From the NCBI RefSeq assembly GCF_000005505.3, contig NC_016132.3, positions 43,786,914 to 43,850,913 of the forward strand: DNA of 64,000 nt, given 5' to 3'. Each line of letters begins with the position of its first letter. Positions within the stretch are counted from its first letter, which is position 1. The position numbers and the translations under genes are program-made. Below are positions 47,999-59,349 of this stretch, piece by piece. This DNA is from Brachypodium distachyon. Lineage: Eukaryota > Streptophyta > Magnoliopsida > Poales > Poaceae. The notes under the pieces were generated by a model. The model was not told the origin of the DNA, ran no database searches, and worked only from the letters and a program-made list of their open reading frames with translations.

Positions 47999-50900
47999 CT
48001 AGTTTCCCAGGACGTAGCTCAGCCCTGCGGCCTCCTTCTTCCCACCTTTTTCCTCCGCGGCTCCCTGCTTCGACACCTTGGCGATAGCCTCCTCTGGGGG
48101 TGGGTGGTCAAACTTGCATTGCACGCCGAATTTGCATGTGCCGGTCTTCATGTAGAAGGAACAGACCTCCGCATCCTGCACAATTATTAGGTAATACTTC
48201 AATGTTGGCCAATTCGCATCAACGTTAGAGAGGGCATGAACTCATCTCATTATCCTGGGTCCTTAGCTACTGGCAGCAGCTTAGTATATATAGTTAAAGA
48301 GTGAACATATGAAATCAGGAACAAATGGACAAATCAAGTTTAGTTTTTTATGACAATGAGCAAATGACATCTTTATGATGAAAAGGACCAGCTGACATGA
48401 CCAATGCTTACAACAAAAGCTGGGCCCACAAATATAGCATTGCTGACTTTGGAAGGGATATTTTTAGCGAAACAAACAAACATGGATCCTGATTTATTAA
48501 CAGGCATAGTTTTATGTTACCTCTCTCCTCGGAAGGCCAGCAAGAGTAAGAGTCACTGATTTCTGACGGGGCTCCGTGCTTGCAACCGGAGCAGATGCAG
48601 AGCGATCAACTGGATGATGAAACTTGCATTTTTCAGAAAACTTACAAAATCCTGTCTTCATGTAGAACTGCATTAAACAAGCAAAATGAGGATAACAGTG
48701 GAGCTTGTACATAGGACATGTAAGTATATAACACAGGAATTGGTAAAGAGATAGTTATGTAACATACATCACAAACAGTTTCTCCCGGCCTCTGAGGGTA
48801 GGCTATTGGCTCAGGTTCAATCTGTAATTTAAAAGAGACCATGTCAATCTGGGTATCTTGCAACACAAAAATTCTACTGGTTTCTAATTCCGTTGTTTAC
48901 CCTTACCGGCACATGTGTCGCATGAAAATCAAAGTTTGGAAGGAAATTGGTAGCTCGATTTAGCATCTCAACTGGGACAACAGATGAAGTAGGAAGAATA
49001 GATTGACCCAGTGGAGCCACTAGTGGAAAATCCAAAACTGTGAGAGGACAGAGAAACAGACTTAGAAAGGCACTCATAGTAATAGCATAAAAGATTCAAG
49101 GTGTTTAAGAAGCCTGCTGACAATAAGTATATTTTTCTAATCATAAGTGCAACCACAGACACAGCCCAGAATGCTACTGTCAGATTGAATTTCATGTTTG
49201 AGGCAAGGATGAATTGAACATTGAAAGGTACAATAAAAAACTTAATATGAAATCATAAACTTGTCTGGCTGGTGTAGCTACTTGCTGCTTGCTTGGCTGA
49301 CTTTGTTTTACAAAAATATGCTGTTGTACGCCACATTGCAAAGCAGGTATGAGAGAAGGCCCATGGGAGTGTCCTGGAAACTATTTTTTTTAGCAAAACT
49401 AAAACCAGATTCAAGTTTCATATGTCCCAGTTTTGGACCAACACGAGTTTATTACCTTTAAAGACTCATGGGTTATGGATTTAAGTGCTCAGTTCAACCA
49501 GTGTAACACATTGCGAGTCAAATTTACGAAATTGAACAGAGTAAGCTGGTGACAATTTTGTCTTCTAAACAAAAACAAACCTGGATGATGTCGTTCAGGA
49601 TGGTTGAACCTACATGTCGAACCATACATGCAGCTGTAGAGGGACGAAAGGAACTGTGAGATCGAGGTGCGCCCAAGTGTATGTGCAAAGCCACAAAGGT
49701 GACAAAGTGAACTAAAAATAGCACGTATTTTGGTTCAGAAGAGGGTACCTGCCAGTCTTGATATAAAATGAGCAATCAACTTCGCCCTGCAATAGAGGAA
49801 GGGAAAAGGTATCTCATCAAAACAAGCATTATGCTCACTGACTTGGATCCAAAACAGAAAATGTAGTGTTCCAATATATATACCGTCAAGATATACAAGT
49901 ATTTTGATAAGTTTCAGAATGCTGTCGTAACAGAACTTGTAGAGAGCAATATTATCATAAATTTTTAGTTGAACACTGATACCACAGAATCTCCAGAAAG
50001 CACAAGGCATGTTTAAAATTGTGGTCTTGCATTACAGAGCTTCGAGCTTATTGCCATCATTTATATAGTGAAAAACAGGTAATTACGTGTAAACTTAAAA
50101 TTTACTGCTTTAGACAAAGAAAATGGCACTTGATAAATACATACTGGTCTTATAGGCATCCCCTTTGAGTTATGCTCCTGAGCAACTGGTGTCAACTTCT
50201 TTGCTGAAACTGAATCACTGGCTGCAATATTGTGACCAGCTGCTTCAACAGTTGCTGTACTTTTGGATTCATGTCCACTTGAAGGGACCTCGATATCCTT
50301 TGCATGACTGAACTTACAGTTTGTGCCAAATTTGCATTTCCCTTTTGGAAAAAACTGAAGTATGGGAAGACAAAGGGAAACTGATTTTACCAACATACCA
50401 CATAAAAGAGGAGGGGGAGGGGGAGGGGGAGGGGTGGAGATATCTTGTTACCGGACAAGGCTCAGAAGGCTTCACTGGTGAGATGGAACTTTCGGAAATT
50501 TGTGACCCCTGCAGTCAAAGAATAACAAGCACAGTGAGATTTATGATCATGAAAAGGCTCCATTTAGCAAATGAAAATAACTTACTTTGTTGCCTGTTCC
50601 AGCCACTGTTACATTAACCTTTTCCTTAGGATGATTGAACTTGCATTTAGATGCAAACCCACACCTCCTAGTCTTCATAAAAAACTGCAGTACCAAGGAC
50701 AATATTATGAACATATTGGTCAGCCAGATTCTAAAACAGAGCTATCAACTGCTTACAGGACAATCTGGTTCCCCTGGTCGTTCAGGATAGGATTCCTCAT
50801 CCTTCGGAGCCTGCAAAATGAGTTTTAGCAAGCAAGAGAAGTATCTTTTGGAGGATTACAATACAGAAGATACAGACGCATAATATCACAGCCATTTAAT

Positions 50901-53900
50901 CAGAAGACTGAAAAATACCAAAACTGATAAGATGGTTAAAAAAAAAACAGAGTCAGAACAGTTGCAAACTTGTTTGCAAACAAGACTGATATATTTACCC
51001 TTCTATTTTCTGAAAAGTATATGTTTGTCCCCTAAACTCAAGTGTAGATGTTTACTCATAGTTGAAATATGAACCAGCCATTGTTCAAAAGATTAAAAAA
51101 AGAATGTGTGTTAGATATCTTTACTACATTGCATAAATGAGAGTTAGTGATTGTAGGTATACATCATTACACTGCTCTTGTAGTAGTGCCTAACCTTCCT
51201 AAAAAATCTCAACAACAAACTTCCTGACTGACTGTACTCTCCTTTTTTCCACCTTCCTACAGAATCTCAACAGAACATAACAATGGATCTCCAAACAAAA
51301 CTATGTAGCCTACTAGCCTCTGTGGAAACTAGGTTTGGCGTAGGGCTATGCCATAAGCCGAGCACAAACGCGGAGGTGTGATGCCGGCGGTACCCTGGAT
51401 GGGCATGGTGGTGTAGCCTCTTAGCCTCTGTTGATAATTATACAGTATATATTATGAACTGCAAGGCCCCGGTGGGGTGAGAGGGAGAGGGGGTGGGGCA
51501 TACAGCCCTATAGGTCAGATGAAGTGAATCATGATTGATGGCACACAAAAGGTTCAAAGGCGAGATGGCAAGGGAAACAGAGGCATGGGCACATGGCAAG
51601 ATAGAAAGGCCAATGTTCACCTTATGCATATGCTCTTGACCAATGTACATATGTTGTATAATCAATGTGAGCACAAGCCATAGCCCGGTTGGTTGGTTGT
51701 GCCTTCCACCTGCCCGGCATCCAGGCTATCAAATTCCATTCTGGAGGCCATTTTGGTTTGGCTCTTGGAATGGAAAGTACCAGTACCAAATCAGTCCCGT
51801 TTACTGTTCCGGGGAATATAAATAATAATTTAGAAATGTAGGGGGGGATGAATTATCTGCCCTTTAGTTCATCGTAACAGATCTTATACCCTTTTTTTCA
51901 TATGTCAATTATTAAGTCACCCCATTCTATTATAACCAGGTTTCTGTTTCCAATATATTTGAATTAAATTTCATGAGCAGTAAATAAGGAACTTATTAAA
52001 ATTTAATTAATTTACAAACTAAATTTGCTAACTATTGTTATACAATTGATGAGGACTATCGAAACATGATTTGAAGCTAGATGGGTTTTCTAGCGTGGAA
52101 TAGTAAATTCTGTTTGTCAAAGCAGATAAGAATTAAATTGATCTCTGTCAAAAAAAAAAAGTTTGAAGCAACCATGGAAATGTTCCGATTCCCGAAACTT
52201 GTCTGGACTATTAACGCTTCAATGGAAATTATAGCCATGGCACAATAACAAAAATGCATACATGCCCATATGCAAACATTGACCTTTATACAAGATTAGA
52301 ATGTTGACCAATTGCTATAAACATCATAAAAAAGAGATACAGTAACAGGATAAAACATGCTACACAATATTTGGTTCACATCTTTGTTCAAAAGATGTTT
52401 TTACATGTTGACACATAATTTATGCCTACATTGGAAACTATTCTTACCTCCAAATGCTATGCATTTTTATTGTAGCAGTATAGGTGGATGTGCCAGATAG
52501 GTTGCCCTTAAACATGAGTCAATTTGCACGGGTACTACACACTAAATGTTTAGAACATATTTAAGCAGGATGAATATTGGCTTATTTCTTGCTCAAAAAA
52601 TATGTAATCACAACCTAAACACCACCCTAGCCACACCTAACAGAAGAAAGAACCATAGCGCCGTTATTAGAATTAATCCTGTGATTATCGTTCACACATT
52701 GATGTTGTCAAACCCACTATCGGAAAGAAGCATGATCAATAATATTTGTACTCTTACCTTCTGTTTTCACTGCCAACATATTAAAGGCAATGCATTTATG
52801 GTTTTGGAAATAGCATAACTTTTTAAAAACTTACTATAAATCAACACAGAACATACAGACCTCTAGATCTAGAAAGAATAAAAATGACAGATAATCACCT
52901 CTTTCCAATTTGGAATCCCACCCTCTGGAACCCACTGTGGATGGTCAAATTTGCAGCCTTCTCCATACATACAGGTTCTGGTCCTCATATAGAAGGCACA
53001 ATCCTTTTCCCCAGGTCGTTGTGGATAAATAGGAAGGCTGCTTTCAACCCTAGGGCGTTTGGCCATACTGTTTGAAGAATATAAAGCCTCACTCTGGCCC
53101 ATAGTACTATGACTTCCCATAATATACTGATGATAGAGAACTATAGTAGATATACAAAAGAACTATATAAGCTAGCTGTATTAGACAACCTTATACTGAA
53201 AATAAATAGTAGCAATAATAATATACTGAAATGAATGGTACTAAATCATTATCGAACTAAAAATAATTAAAATTATGATACTGTAAGCATAGTTTCAACA
53301 AATTTATCAAGCAATCTGAGAACTGCTTCACACTCCTCACTTTAGAACTAATATAAGTTGTATATTTTCATCACCAAAACATAAAGAACAAACGCCATTT
53401 ACAGGATGTCATGAGAGATATCACAACACCTCAAAAGTAGACTTGCATAAGCACATCTACAGAACACCATGAAGCTATCTCTAAAAATCTGACTTGCATT
53501 TTGTTTTGTATGAACTTTTAGACAAAGCTTCTTCGCATCCTACATCACCACTAGATTCAAAAAAGACATACATGGTAATCCAACACTCGAGCACGAATTC
53601 ATCATATGACAAAAAGGACCAGTAAATCCACTTATGTGATAACAAAGAACTAACACCTTCCAAGATAGTTCCAAGGTTTATTCAATCCTCAACTCAAACT
53701 GTAAATTATGTAAAATCCAAACCTCAGTTTTCTTGTGCTGTAGGCTCATTCTATGCTGAAATGTTTTAAAGGCTAAAACTGCGTAGAACCTGAGATGTTT
53801 CAACTTTCAGAAACCCCATGGAATTCTTAGCAATAAAAACCCATGGAAATCCAAAAGAACTACTCCCTCCGATCCATAATAAGTGTCTCAGATCTAAGTT

Positions 53901-56356
53901 AGTACTAGATCTGAGACACTTATTATGGATCGGAGGGAGTACCACATAGTTTCCTTCAACTTGGACAAGCCCCCAAAGCACATTGATGTATACAAAGGAT
54001 CATAAGCAACTCCAGAAATAGCTATCAGAAGCTCTACCAACTACAAAGCCAGTGGAAAGATAGGTTGACAATCTTGAATTGCTTCGGTCATACAACAACT
54101 AATCCTTGACAAAATGGTCAGATTGATGCAGATACGTGCATCGGTATCGGGGTGATACGGATGCAGCTGTTTTCAAAAATCAAATGAGTGCATACTTCTA
54201 AAACTGAATAATAAATTATATGTCATAGTTGGAAGATCAAATACCAGTCCGTCACTTAGGGTTTAGGGATCTGCAAAAGGGACAGGGGTGAGACGGTGCG
54301 ACGGGAAGAAGAGGGGTGCTAGATGCTGGAAGGGAGAAGGAACTCAAGGCTATTGCTGGCTAGCCATCGGCTGGGGTGGCTTGCTCACCGTCGGCTGGGG
54401 TCACCGGTCGCCGCCGCCAAGAGGGGATAGGGGAGAGGCGGTTGGGACTGGAAGTTGGAACAGAGGGGCAAAAGAATTAGGTAAAGGAGCACAAGGGACA
54501 GGGGGGGGGGGGGGGGTTACCCTTATTGGGCTGGGCCGTATCACTATGTATCCGGATTTTTTGGTCTTCGTTTTTTATGTTCATTCTGCCAATACTCGCT
54601 GGATACATATCCCAGTCGTATCAGTATCGGATATGATAGATTTTGCTAGCAGTGTTTCAAAGTTTGTGTGAATGCTTACAAACAAGTTAAGAACCGACTA
54701 TGAGACAGGCATAACCACATAAATAGAAGCTAGTGGCACTGCCACTCGTCTTACCTATTCTTGACTGTCTTTTAACTGGTAAAAAAGGGTCTTTTAACTG
54801 ATAAAAAAAATTAGATTTAGGTAGCTGCACGGTTCAGATAATGTAACAAACCAGTAAATATGTTCCTAGTCCTGCTAGTATATGGGTGTGTTTAGTTTTG
54901 AGCCAAAGCTAGCATTGCTTGCTTTGTTACCAAAAAATTGGTAGCCAATGAGCATCTAGCCATCTCTCTCACAGATTTTTGCCAAATCTTTGGCCAAGTG
55001 TGGGCTCAAGAATGTTGGCCAAAAAATTGGCAAGCCAAATTTTGGCAAGATTGCCTATGTTTGGTTAATGCCCAACCTAAGGGCATCAACAATAGTAGAG
55101 TCGTGAGTAAGTAAGTACCGACTCTCCACGTCATTTAGAGTCGGCCACAAAATAACACATGTAATAGGTTGTGTCTTTGGACTTGATATAAAATATTTGT
55201 TCGGATTAAATGCAATCACATACAATGGTAAATATGGTGACACTTAGTCGATTCTTTCCTTAATAGGATATCCGCAATAGTAGAGTCGGCATTGACTCTT
55301 CAAGTCATCTAGAATTGAAAACAAAATAAAACATGTAATAGGTTGTGTCTTTAGACTTACTATAAATGATTTGTTAGCATTAAATGCGATGATGTAAAAT
55401 GGCAAATAGGTTGACTCTTAGTCGATTCTTTCCTTAAGAGTCCGACTCTTCACGAAGAGTCAGTTCTCTTTTCTCTCCTATTTTTCTTTCCTCCACATAA
55501 GCAAATTTCAAATAAGAGTCGGTTAAGGGTCAGCCTTAGCGGATGCCCTTAGTCTTACTCTTTACGAAGAGTCAGTTCCCTTCTCTCACCTATTTCTCTT
55601 TCTTCCACATCAGCAAATTTCAAATAAGAGTCAATTAAAAGTCAGCCTTTGCGAACCCTGGCAAACCTTGCCAAAATTTGGCTTGCCATATACTCCCTCC
55701 TTTTCACAAAGGTTGGCATATTTTGTTTCGTTAAGACAAGACTTTGACCAAGATTTACTAAATTAATGTGTTTTTTCATACATGAAATATATATCAATAG
55801 ATTCATCTTCAAAAGTTCTTGCTACTAATTATGGTTTCATATCATATAAGTTACACACTAATAGAGTTATCACTGATTAAAGTCTTATTTTAAAGAAACC
55901 AAATACGCCAACATTTGTGAAAAGGAGGGAGTATCTGAGAAACGTCCACTAGGGCACTACGAACACTGAACACATGCTAGTATGCAACAGATACCACATC
56001 TAATTGCTACTTCGTAACATGATCTCATAGCAAAAGTCAGTCAAGCCGAACGAGTTCAACAGTTATTTCACAACGAATACGCTTGCGCACTTGTGTATCC
56101 GGTACAAATCAGTAGCATTATCCAGTAAACACAGTAGAACAACGTCACTTAAGCGAACAGGGCATGAGCTGCTCGCACCTTCGGAGGGTCGCCTCGCGCC
56201 GACATGAGCGTCGAATGCACCGGAGGCGGATGGGTAGGGAAACCGGTCGCCGGCGTAGCGGGCCGCGATGAGGTCGACTTCGTAGGACGAGTACCTCGCC
56301 GCCGGATCGTCGCCTGCGCCACCGCCGCCGTATGGATAAAATGGGAAGTCTGACAT
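47999..56356 (-). CDS. HUA1: HUA1-like RNA-binding protein with six CCCH zinc fingers
   Basis: Twelve GT-AG exons, read right to left, give a complete 479-residue protein: 56356-56179, 53140-52899, 50810-50757, 50684-50586, 50508-50452, 50354-50145, 49786-49749, 49633-49581, 49037-48907, 48821-48768, 48667-48521 and 48175-47999; all phases close. It carries six C-x7/8-C-x5-C-x3-H fingers: first Cys at 107 (CAFYMRTRTCMYGEGCKFDH), 157 (CPFFMKTRRC), 209 (CPFFPKGKC, the x7 form), 285 (CSFYIKTGSC), 371 (CDFYMKTGFC) and 426 (CSFYMKTGTC). A YPQRPGE or similar clause precedes several. Family: Arabidopsis HUA1 binds RNA and promotes processing of AGAMOUS pre-mRNA in flower development; it is nuclear. 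The exon 2 acceptor (after CTATAG) was chosen because it alone closes the phase and yields LYHQ before MGSHSTMGQSEA. Introns 1 (3.0 kb) and 2 (1.7-2.1 kb) hold several MITEs. Target RNAs here are inferred only. Confidence 0.93.
50410..50436 (+). repeat. GGGGGA microsatellite in HUA1 intron 5
   Basis: About five units of GAGGGGG in HUA1 intron 5 on the plus strand. The transcript (minus strand) is C-rich here, so any G-quadruplex would form in DNA of the template strand and not in the RNA. Confidence 0.85.
50811..52898 (-). other. HUA1 intron 2, about 2.1 kb
   Basis: No coding exon was found inside; the flanking exons join in phase. The segment 51330-51800 differs in base composition from the rest and has CATAAGCCG, CCGGCGGTACCCTGG and CCCGGTTGGTTGG words, consistent with an old transposon, but no ends could be defined. 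Confidence 0.5.
53861..53941. mobile_element. Near-perfect palindromic Stowaway MITE in HUA1 intron 1
   Basis: 81 bp; each half reads TACTCCCTCCGATCCATAAT then AAGTGTCTCAGATCTAAG, and its complement returns after a short centre (TTAGTACTAGA). The stem is almost without mismatches, which suggests a recent insertion or gene-conversion repair of the arms. It belongs to the same subfamily as the elements at 15254 and 19981. Confidence 0.92.
54501..54516 (+). repeat. Poly-G run in HUA1 intron 1
   Basis: Sixteen consecutive G on the plus strand (C in the HUA1 transcript). It lies inside a segment (about 54130-54650) flanked by GATACGTGCATCGGTATCGG and CCCAGTCGTATCAGTATCGG words, probably a decayed transposon. 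Confidence 0.85.
55081..55658. mobile_element. Tourist-like MITE, outer copy (interrupted)
   Basis: The outer element begins GGGCATCAACAATAGTAGAG and resumes after the inner copy with AGAGTCAGTTCCCTTCTCTC through GAGTCAATTAAAAGTCAGCC. Both halves match the inner element at 55263-55548 base by base with moderate divergence. The right terminus is eroded. It lies in HUA1 intron 1, within a still larger element whose edges contain GCCAAATTTTGGCAAG and GGCAAACCTTGCCAAAATTT. Confidence 0.75.
55263..55548. mobile_element. Tourist-like MITE, inner copy with TTA target duplication
   Basis: 286 bp. The left terminus GGATATCCGCAATAGTAGAG and right terminus GGTCAGCCTTAGCGGATGCCC (in complement GGGCATCCGCTAAGG) are inverted repeats. 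It is flanked by TTA on both sides (55260-55262 and 55549-55551), the target duplication made by PIF/Harbinger elements. It inserted into a sibling copy of the same family. Confidence 0.8.
55691..55933. mobile_element. Stowaway MITE, 243 bp, in HUA1 intron 1
   Basis: TA-flanked; termini TACTCCCTCCTTTTCACAAA and TTTGTGAAAAGGAGGGAGTA are perfect inverted repeats over 20 bases. The interior is AT-rich and non-coding. It begins directly after the right edge of the nested Tourist cluster and lies about 245 bp from exon 1. Confidence 0.92.
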
Positions 56357-58367
56357 CGCCGGCGGCGTACGGATGCGCTAGGGTTTCACGGGCTCGCGGT
56401 GCTCTCGGGTGAGGGCTTGAGAGTTGAGAGGTCGTTCAATTTGCGCAAGCACACCCAACGCGAGGCGTAACTTTTTATTTTCTGAAACTCAAGAAGGAAC
56501 TCTTTATATTCGTACGTACCTAAAAGGAACTCATTATATTGCTGTAAAACAAACAAAACTCCGTCTAAAAAAATCCTAATATTCGTTTGTTTTCTTTCTC
56601 TCTGCACCCTTATTTAGAATTTGCCCATGAATGCAAAAGAACACTCACATGCGGTGCTAAATCTAATGGCATTTCTGGACATCTGAACCCACCTAAACTC
56701 TCTCAATCAACCGGTCACCGATGTTGTATATCGGTGTTGCCTAACGTTTCTGGACATCTGAACCGATGTCTATTTTCGTTTAGCCCTGGATCAGGTTTTC
56801 GTTGAAAAGTAGCCCATTAATTGATTTGATGTCGCTAGTGTTTAACCAAGTATGGTGAAGTGATACATATTCCACTTATGCCTTGAGCCCATTGAAGCTC
56901 TCTCATGGAACTAGGCAGCAAAGCCGTTCGATGGTGTTGGTTGGCGATTCCGGCATCCAAATATCGGTGTTGGTTGGCAATTCTGGCGTCTAAATTGATG
57001 CCAGATTTTTCTTGGACCGCAGATCAGATTCTTGTTGCAAAGTAGCCCACTAACTGGACCGACATGACATCTATAGAGTTTAATAAAGTATGGTGATGTG
57101 ATAAATCACAACATGGTGTCATCCTCCAAGCCCAAGTGCGGTGAAGGGCGAAGTGATATAGCCGACTCATGTATCACCATTGAAAAAATATAATATAACA
57201 AAGAACAGTTTAACAAACTTAATGCAAAATCGTATAGAAGTCATAACTAGAATTTAACCCATGTCCTTAGGAACTCAAAGAACTACTCACAGCTAATAAA
57301 TACCATGATGACCAGACGCATAATGATAGTCAATAAAGCTTGAAACTAAAGTTCCAGCAACAACAATTATTAAGGTATCAATCGGAAACATGCAAACAAC
57401 GTCGAGAAATTACTGTAGAATCCAGATTACACACATTTTGAGGGAGATGAATTTGGTCATGGAAACTGAAGATGGTGGTGATAAAAATGGCGCTCCACAC
57501 GAAGAAGAATGGCGAGATTGCGGCGATTTTCCCATTGGAGAAGAAGAGATCTTTCTATTGCGGCGACGCCTAAGAAAAATCCACGAACATTAGGTCGTCT
57601 CCTCAGACGAAGCCACCTTTAAAAGTACACCTCCAGGTGGGCCCATTGGGACCCAGTTGCTTGGAACCCTCAGGCCTTGGCTCGAGGTGCCCTTCGGCCT
57701 CCTTCTTGCCTTTGTTAATTCACCATCAAAAATAGTTTTTCTTTATTTTCCCCCTCAATGAATTTGCATGGTATACATCCTAAAATCATTGCAGAATCTG
57801 TCTCTAGACTTCTGGATATAAAAACCGTAAAAAAAAATTGAGGTAAAAGTTGCACAAAAGGGGGGGAAACATATATCAAAACTAAATCTTTATCTTCAGA
57901 ATACTTGATACAAATTCATGCATCATCGGTCTTTTTTTTTATTAAGCAAAAGAAATGTCGAGCTTTTTGCGTTGCACTTACATTTTATTTCATCTTGAAG
58001 TTTAGCATGGGATCTTTATTGAATTGAGATCAGTAACTTTAGTCATGAATTAAACCGGATGTTGGTACTAGTCTCGGTCTTTATCTTTTTTCTACTACTA
58101 CTATGGAAAGCAAGAATCGTAATGGATCAAAATAACTCAGCAATTCAACCGTCCCAACATCCCAAACCACTTCAATGATGTATGATGTATATATATCACG
58201 TTTTAATTACCCACAAATATCATTGGTATACCGCCGCTCTGACCCAATTAATCATGGAAAATATGTCTTTGTAACATTTTTTTGTATTTGACAAAAAGGT
58301 AGAAAAACACTCTCAAACTCACCAAAAATGAACATGATTTTTTTTACTCAACCAAATTGATAAATGT
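56357..58367. other. HUA1 promoter region and intergenic DNA
   Basis: The first 100-150 bases contain the HUA1 5' UTR (minus strand). Further right there is no gene. At 56660-57020 short segments recur (GGACATCTGAACC twice; GGTGTTGGTTGGC twice), suggesting a small tandem duplication inside an old transposon. Confidence 0.4.
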
Positions 58368-59180
58368 TATTTCCTCAATTCCAAAATATAGGCTGTATAA
58401 TTTTTGTTGACGGTCAAACTTTTAAAGTTCCACCGATTTATTACAGAAAATATCAACATCTACAGGGCCAAATAAAGATAATTATATGCATTGTGGCTAG
58501 TGTGAAATACTCTCTCCGTTTCAAAATGTAGAGCATATAACTTTTGGTGCCCGTCAAACTTTCTGAACGTTGCCAACCATATAAAAAATATCATTAACAT
58601 TTAGGGTGTGTTTGGATTGAGCTCATCCTTGCCCTACCAAAGTTTGGCAAGCCAAATAATTGATTGTAATTTTGGTTGCCATTTAGTTGGCCAATTTTGG
58701 ACAAAGAATTGAAGAGTTGCCTAAAGTAAATCGGCTTGCCAAATAGTCGGCAACCATCCAAACAACTAGTAGATGAACACAAAGGTGTAGGAAGAAACAT
58801 GAGCTTTTTATTATTCTTTCTGATCTCAACAGTATGTAGAAGCATATGTCTCATCTCCTTTATATAGCCCAGTAGGTAGGTGGATAAGGGCCCAGCAAAT
58901 GTTCACGTGAGGGAAACAGTCCGAGAGAGATGGAGGGGGCATATGTTACCGTACCCCCAACCTCCACATCGATCCCGGTTTCCGAACAGTTAATACGTTT
59001 TGCTATAAGTTTGATCAAATTTTAAAAACCTTGATTGTCAACAAAAGTCATACACTCTGTATTTTGGAACAGAGAGAATATATTTTAGGAAATATATTTT
59101 CATAGTATCATTGACATTTTGTATGTTGATATATTTTGCTACTCCGTATAATAACTTGGTCAAATTTTTAACGGAGGGAA
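58368..59180. mobile_element. Stowaway-type MITE, outer copy, interrupted by a sibling
   Basis: The left part starts near TTTCCTCAATTCCAAAATAT and the right part ends TAACTTGGTCAAATTTTTAACGGAGGG. The right half (59081-59175: GTATCATTGACATTTTGTATG, TTGATATATTTTGC) matches the interior words of the left half in complement. The middle is occupied by a second element (58508-59080). Ends are approximate because this copy has drifted. Confidence 0.65.
58508..59080. mobile_element. Stowaway-type MITE, inner copy, carrying a foreign insert
   Basis: Flanked by TA at both ends; termini TACTCTCTCCGTTTCAAAAT and TATTTTGGAACAGAGAGAATA are inverted repeats. From about 58605 (GGGTGTGTTTGGATTGAGCT) to about 58985 it holds an unrelated insert with GGCAAGCC/GGCTTGCC words and a right part CAACCATCCAAACA that complements the insert start. 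The complex ends about 170 bp upstream of the PPR start codon at 59350. Confidence 0.7.
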
Positions 59181-59349
59181 AAAAAATGGTAACCCGGGCA
59201 CCGGCCGCCGCAATTGTAAACTGGAGATTGGAGAATGGAGGCCCTCCAGCAAAGGCCCACCTAGCATACCTTCCACTCCCAAATGTCGAACCCGCAAAAT
59301 CGATGTTCCCCCACTCACTCTAAACCCTAACCCCCGGAACCTCCGATCG

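Noticed and set aside
53120..53120. ATG at 53120 as an independent HUA1 start
   Set aside because: Exon 1 at 56356 supplies a better start and joins in phase to the acceptor at 53140, adding the LYHQ clause upstream of the ATG.
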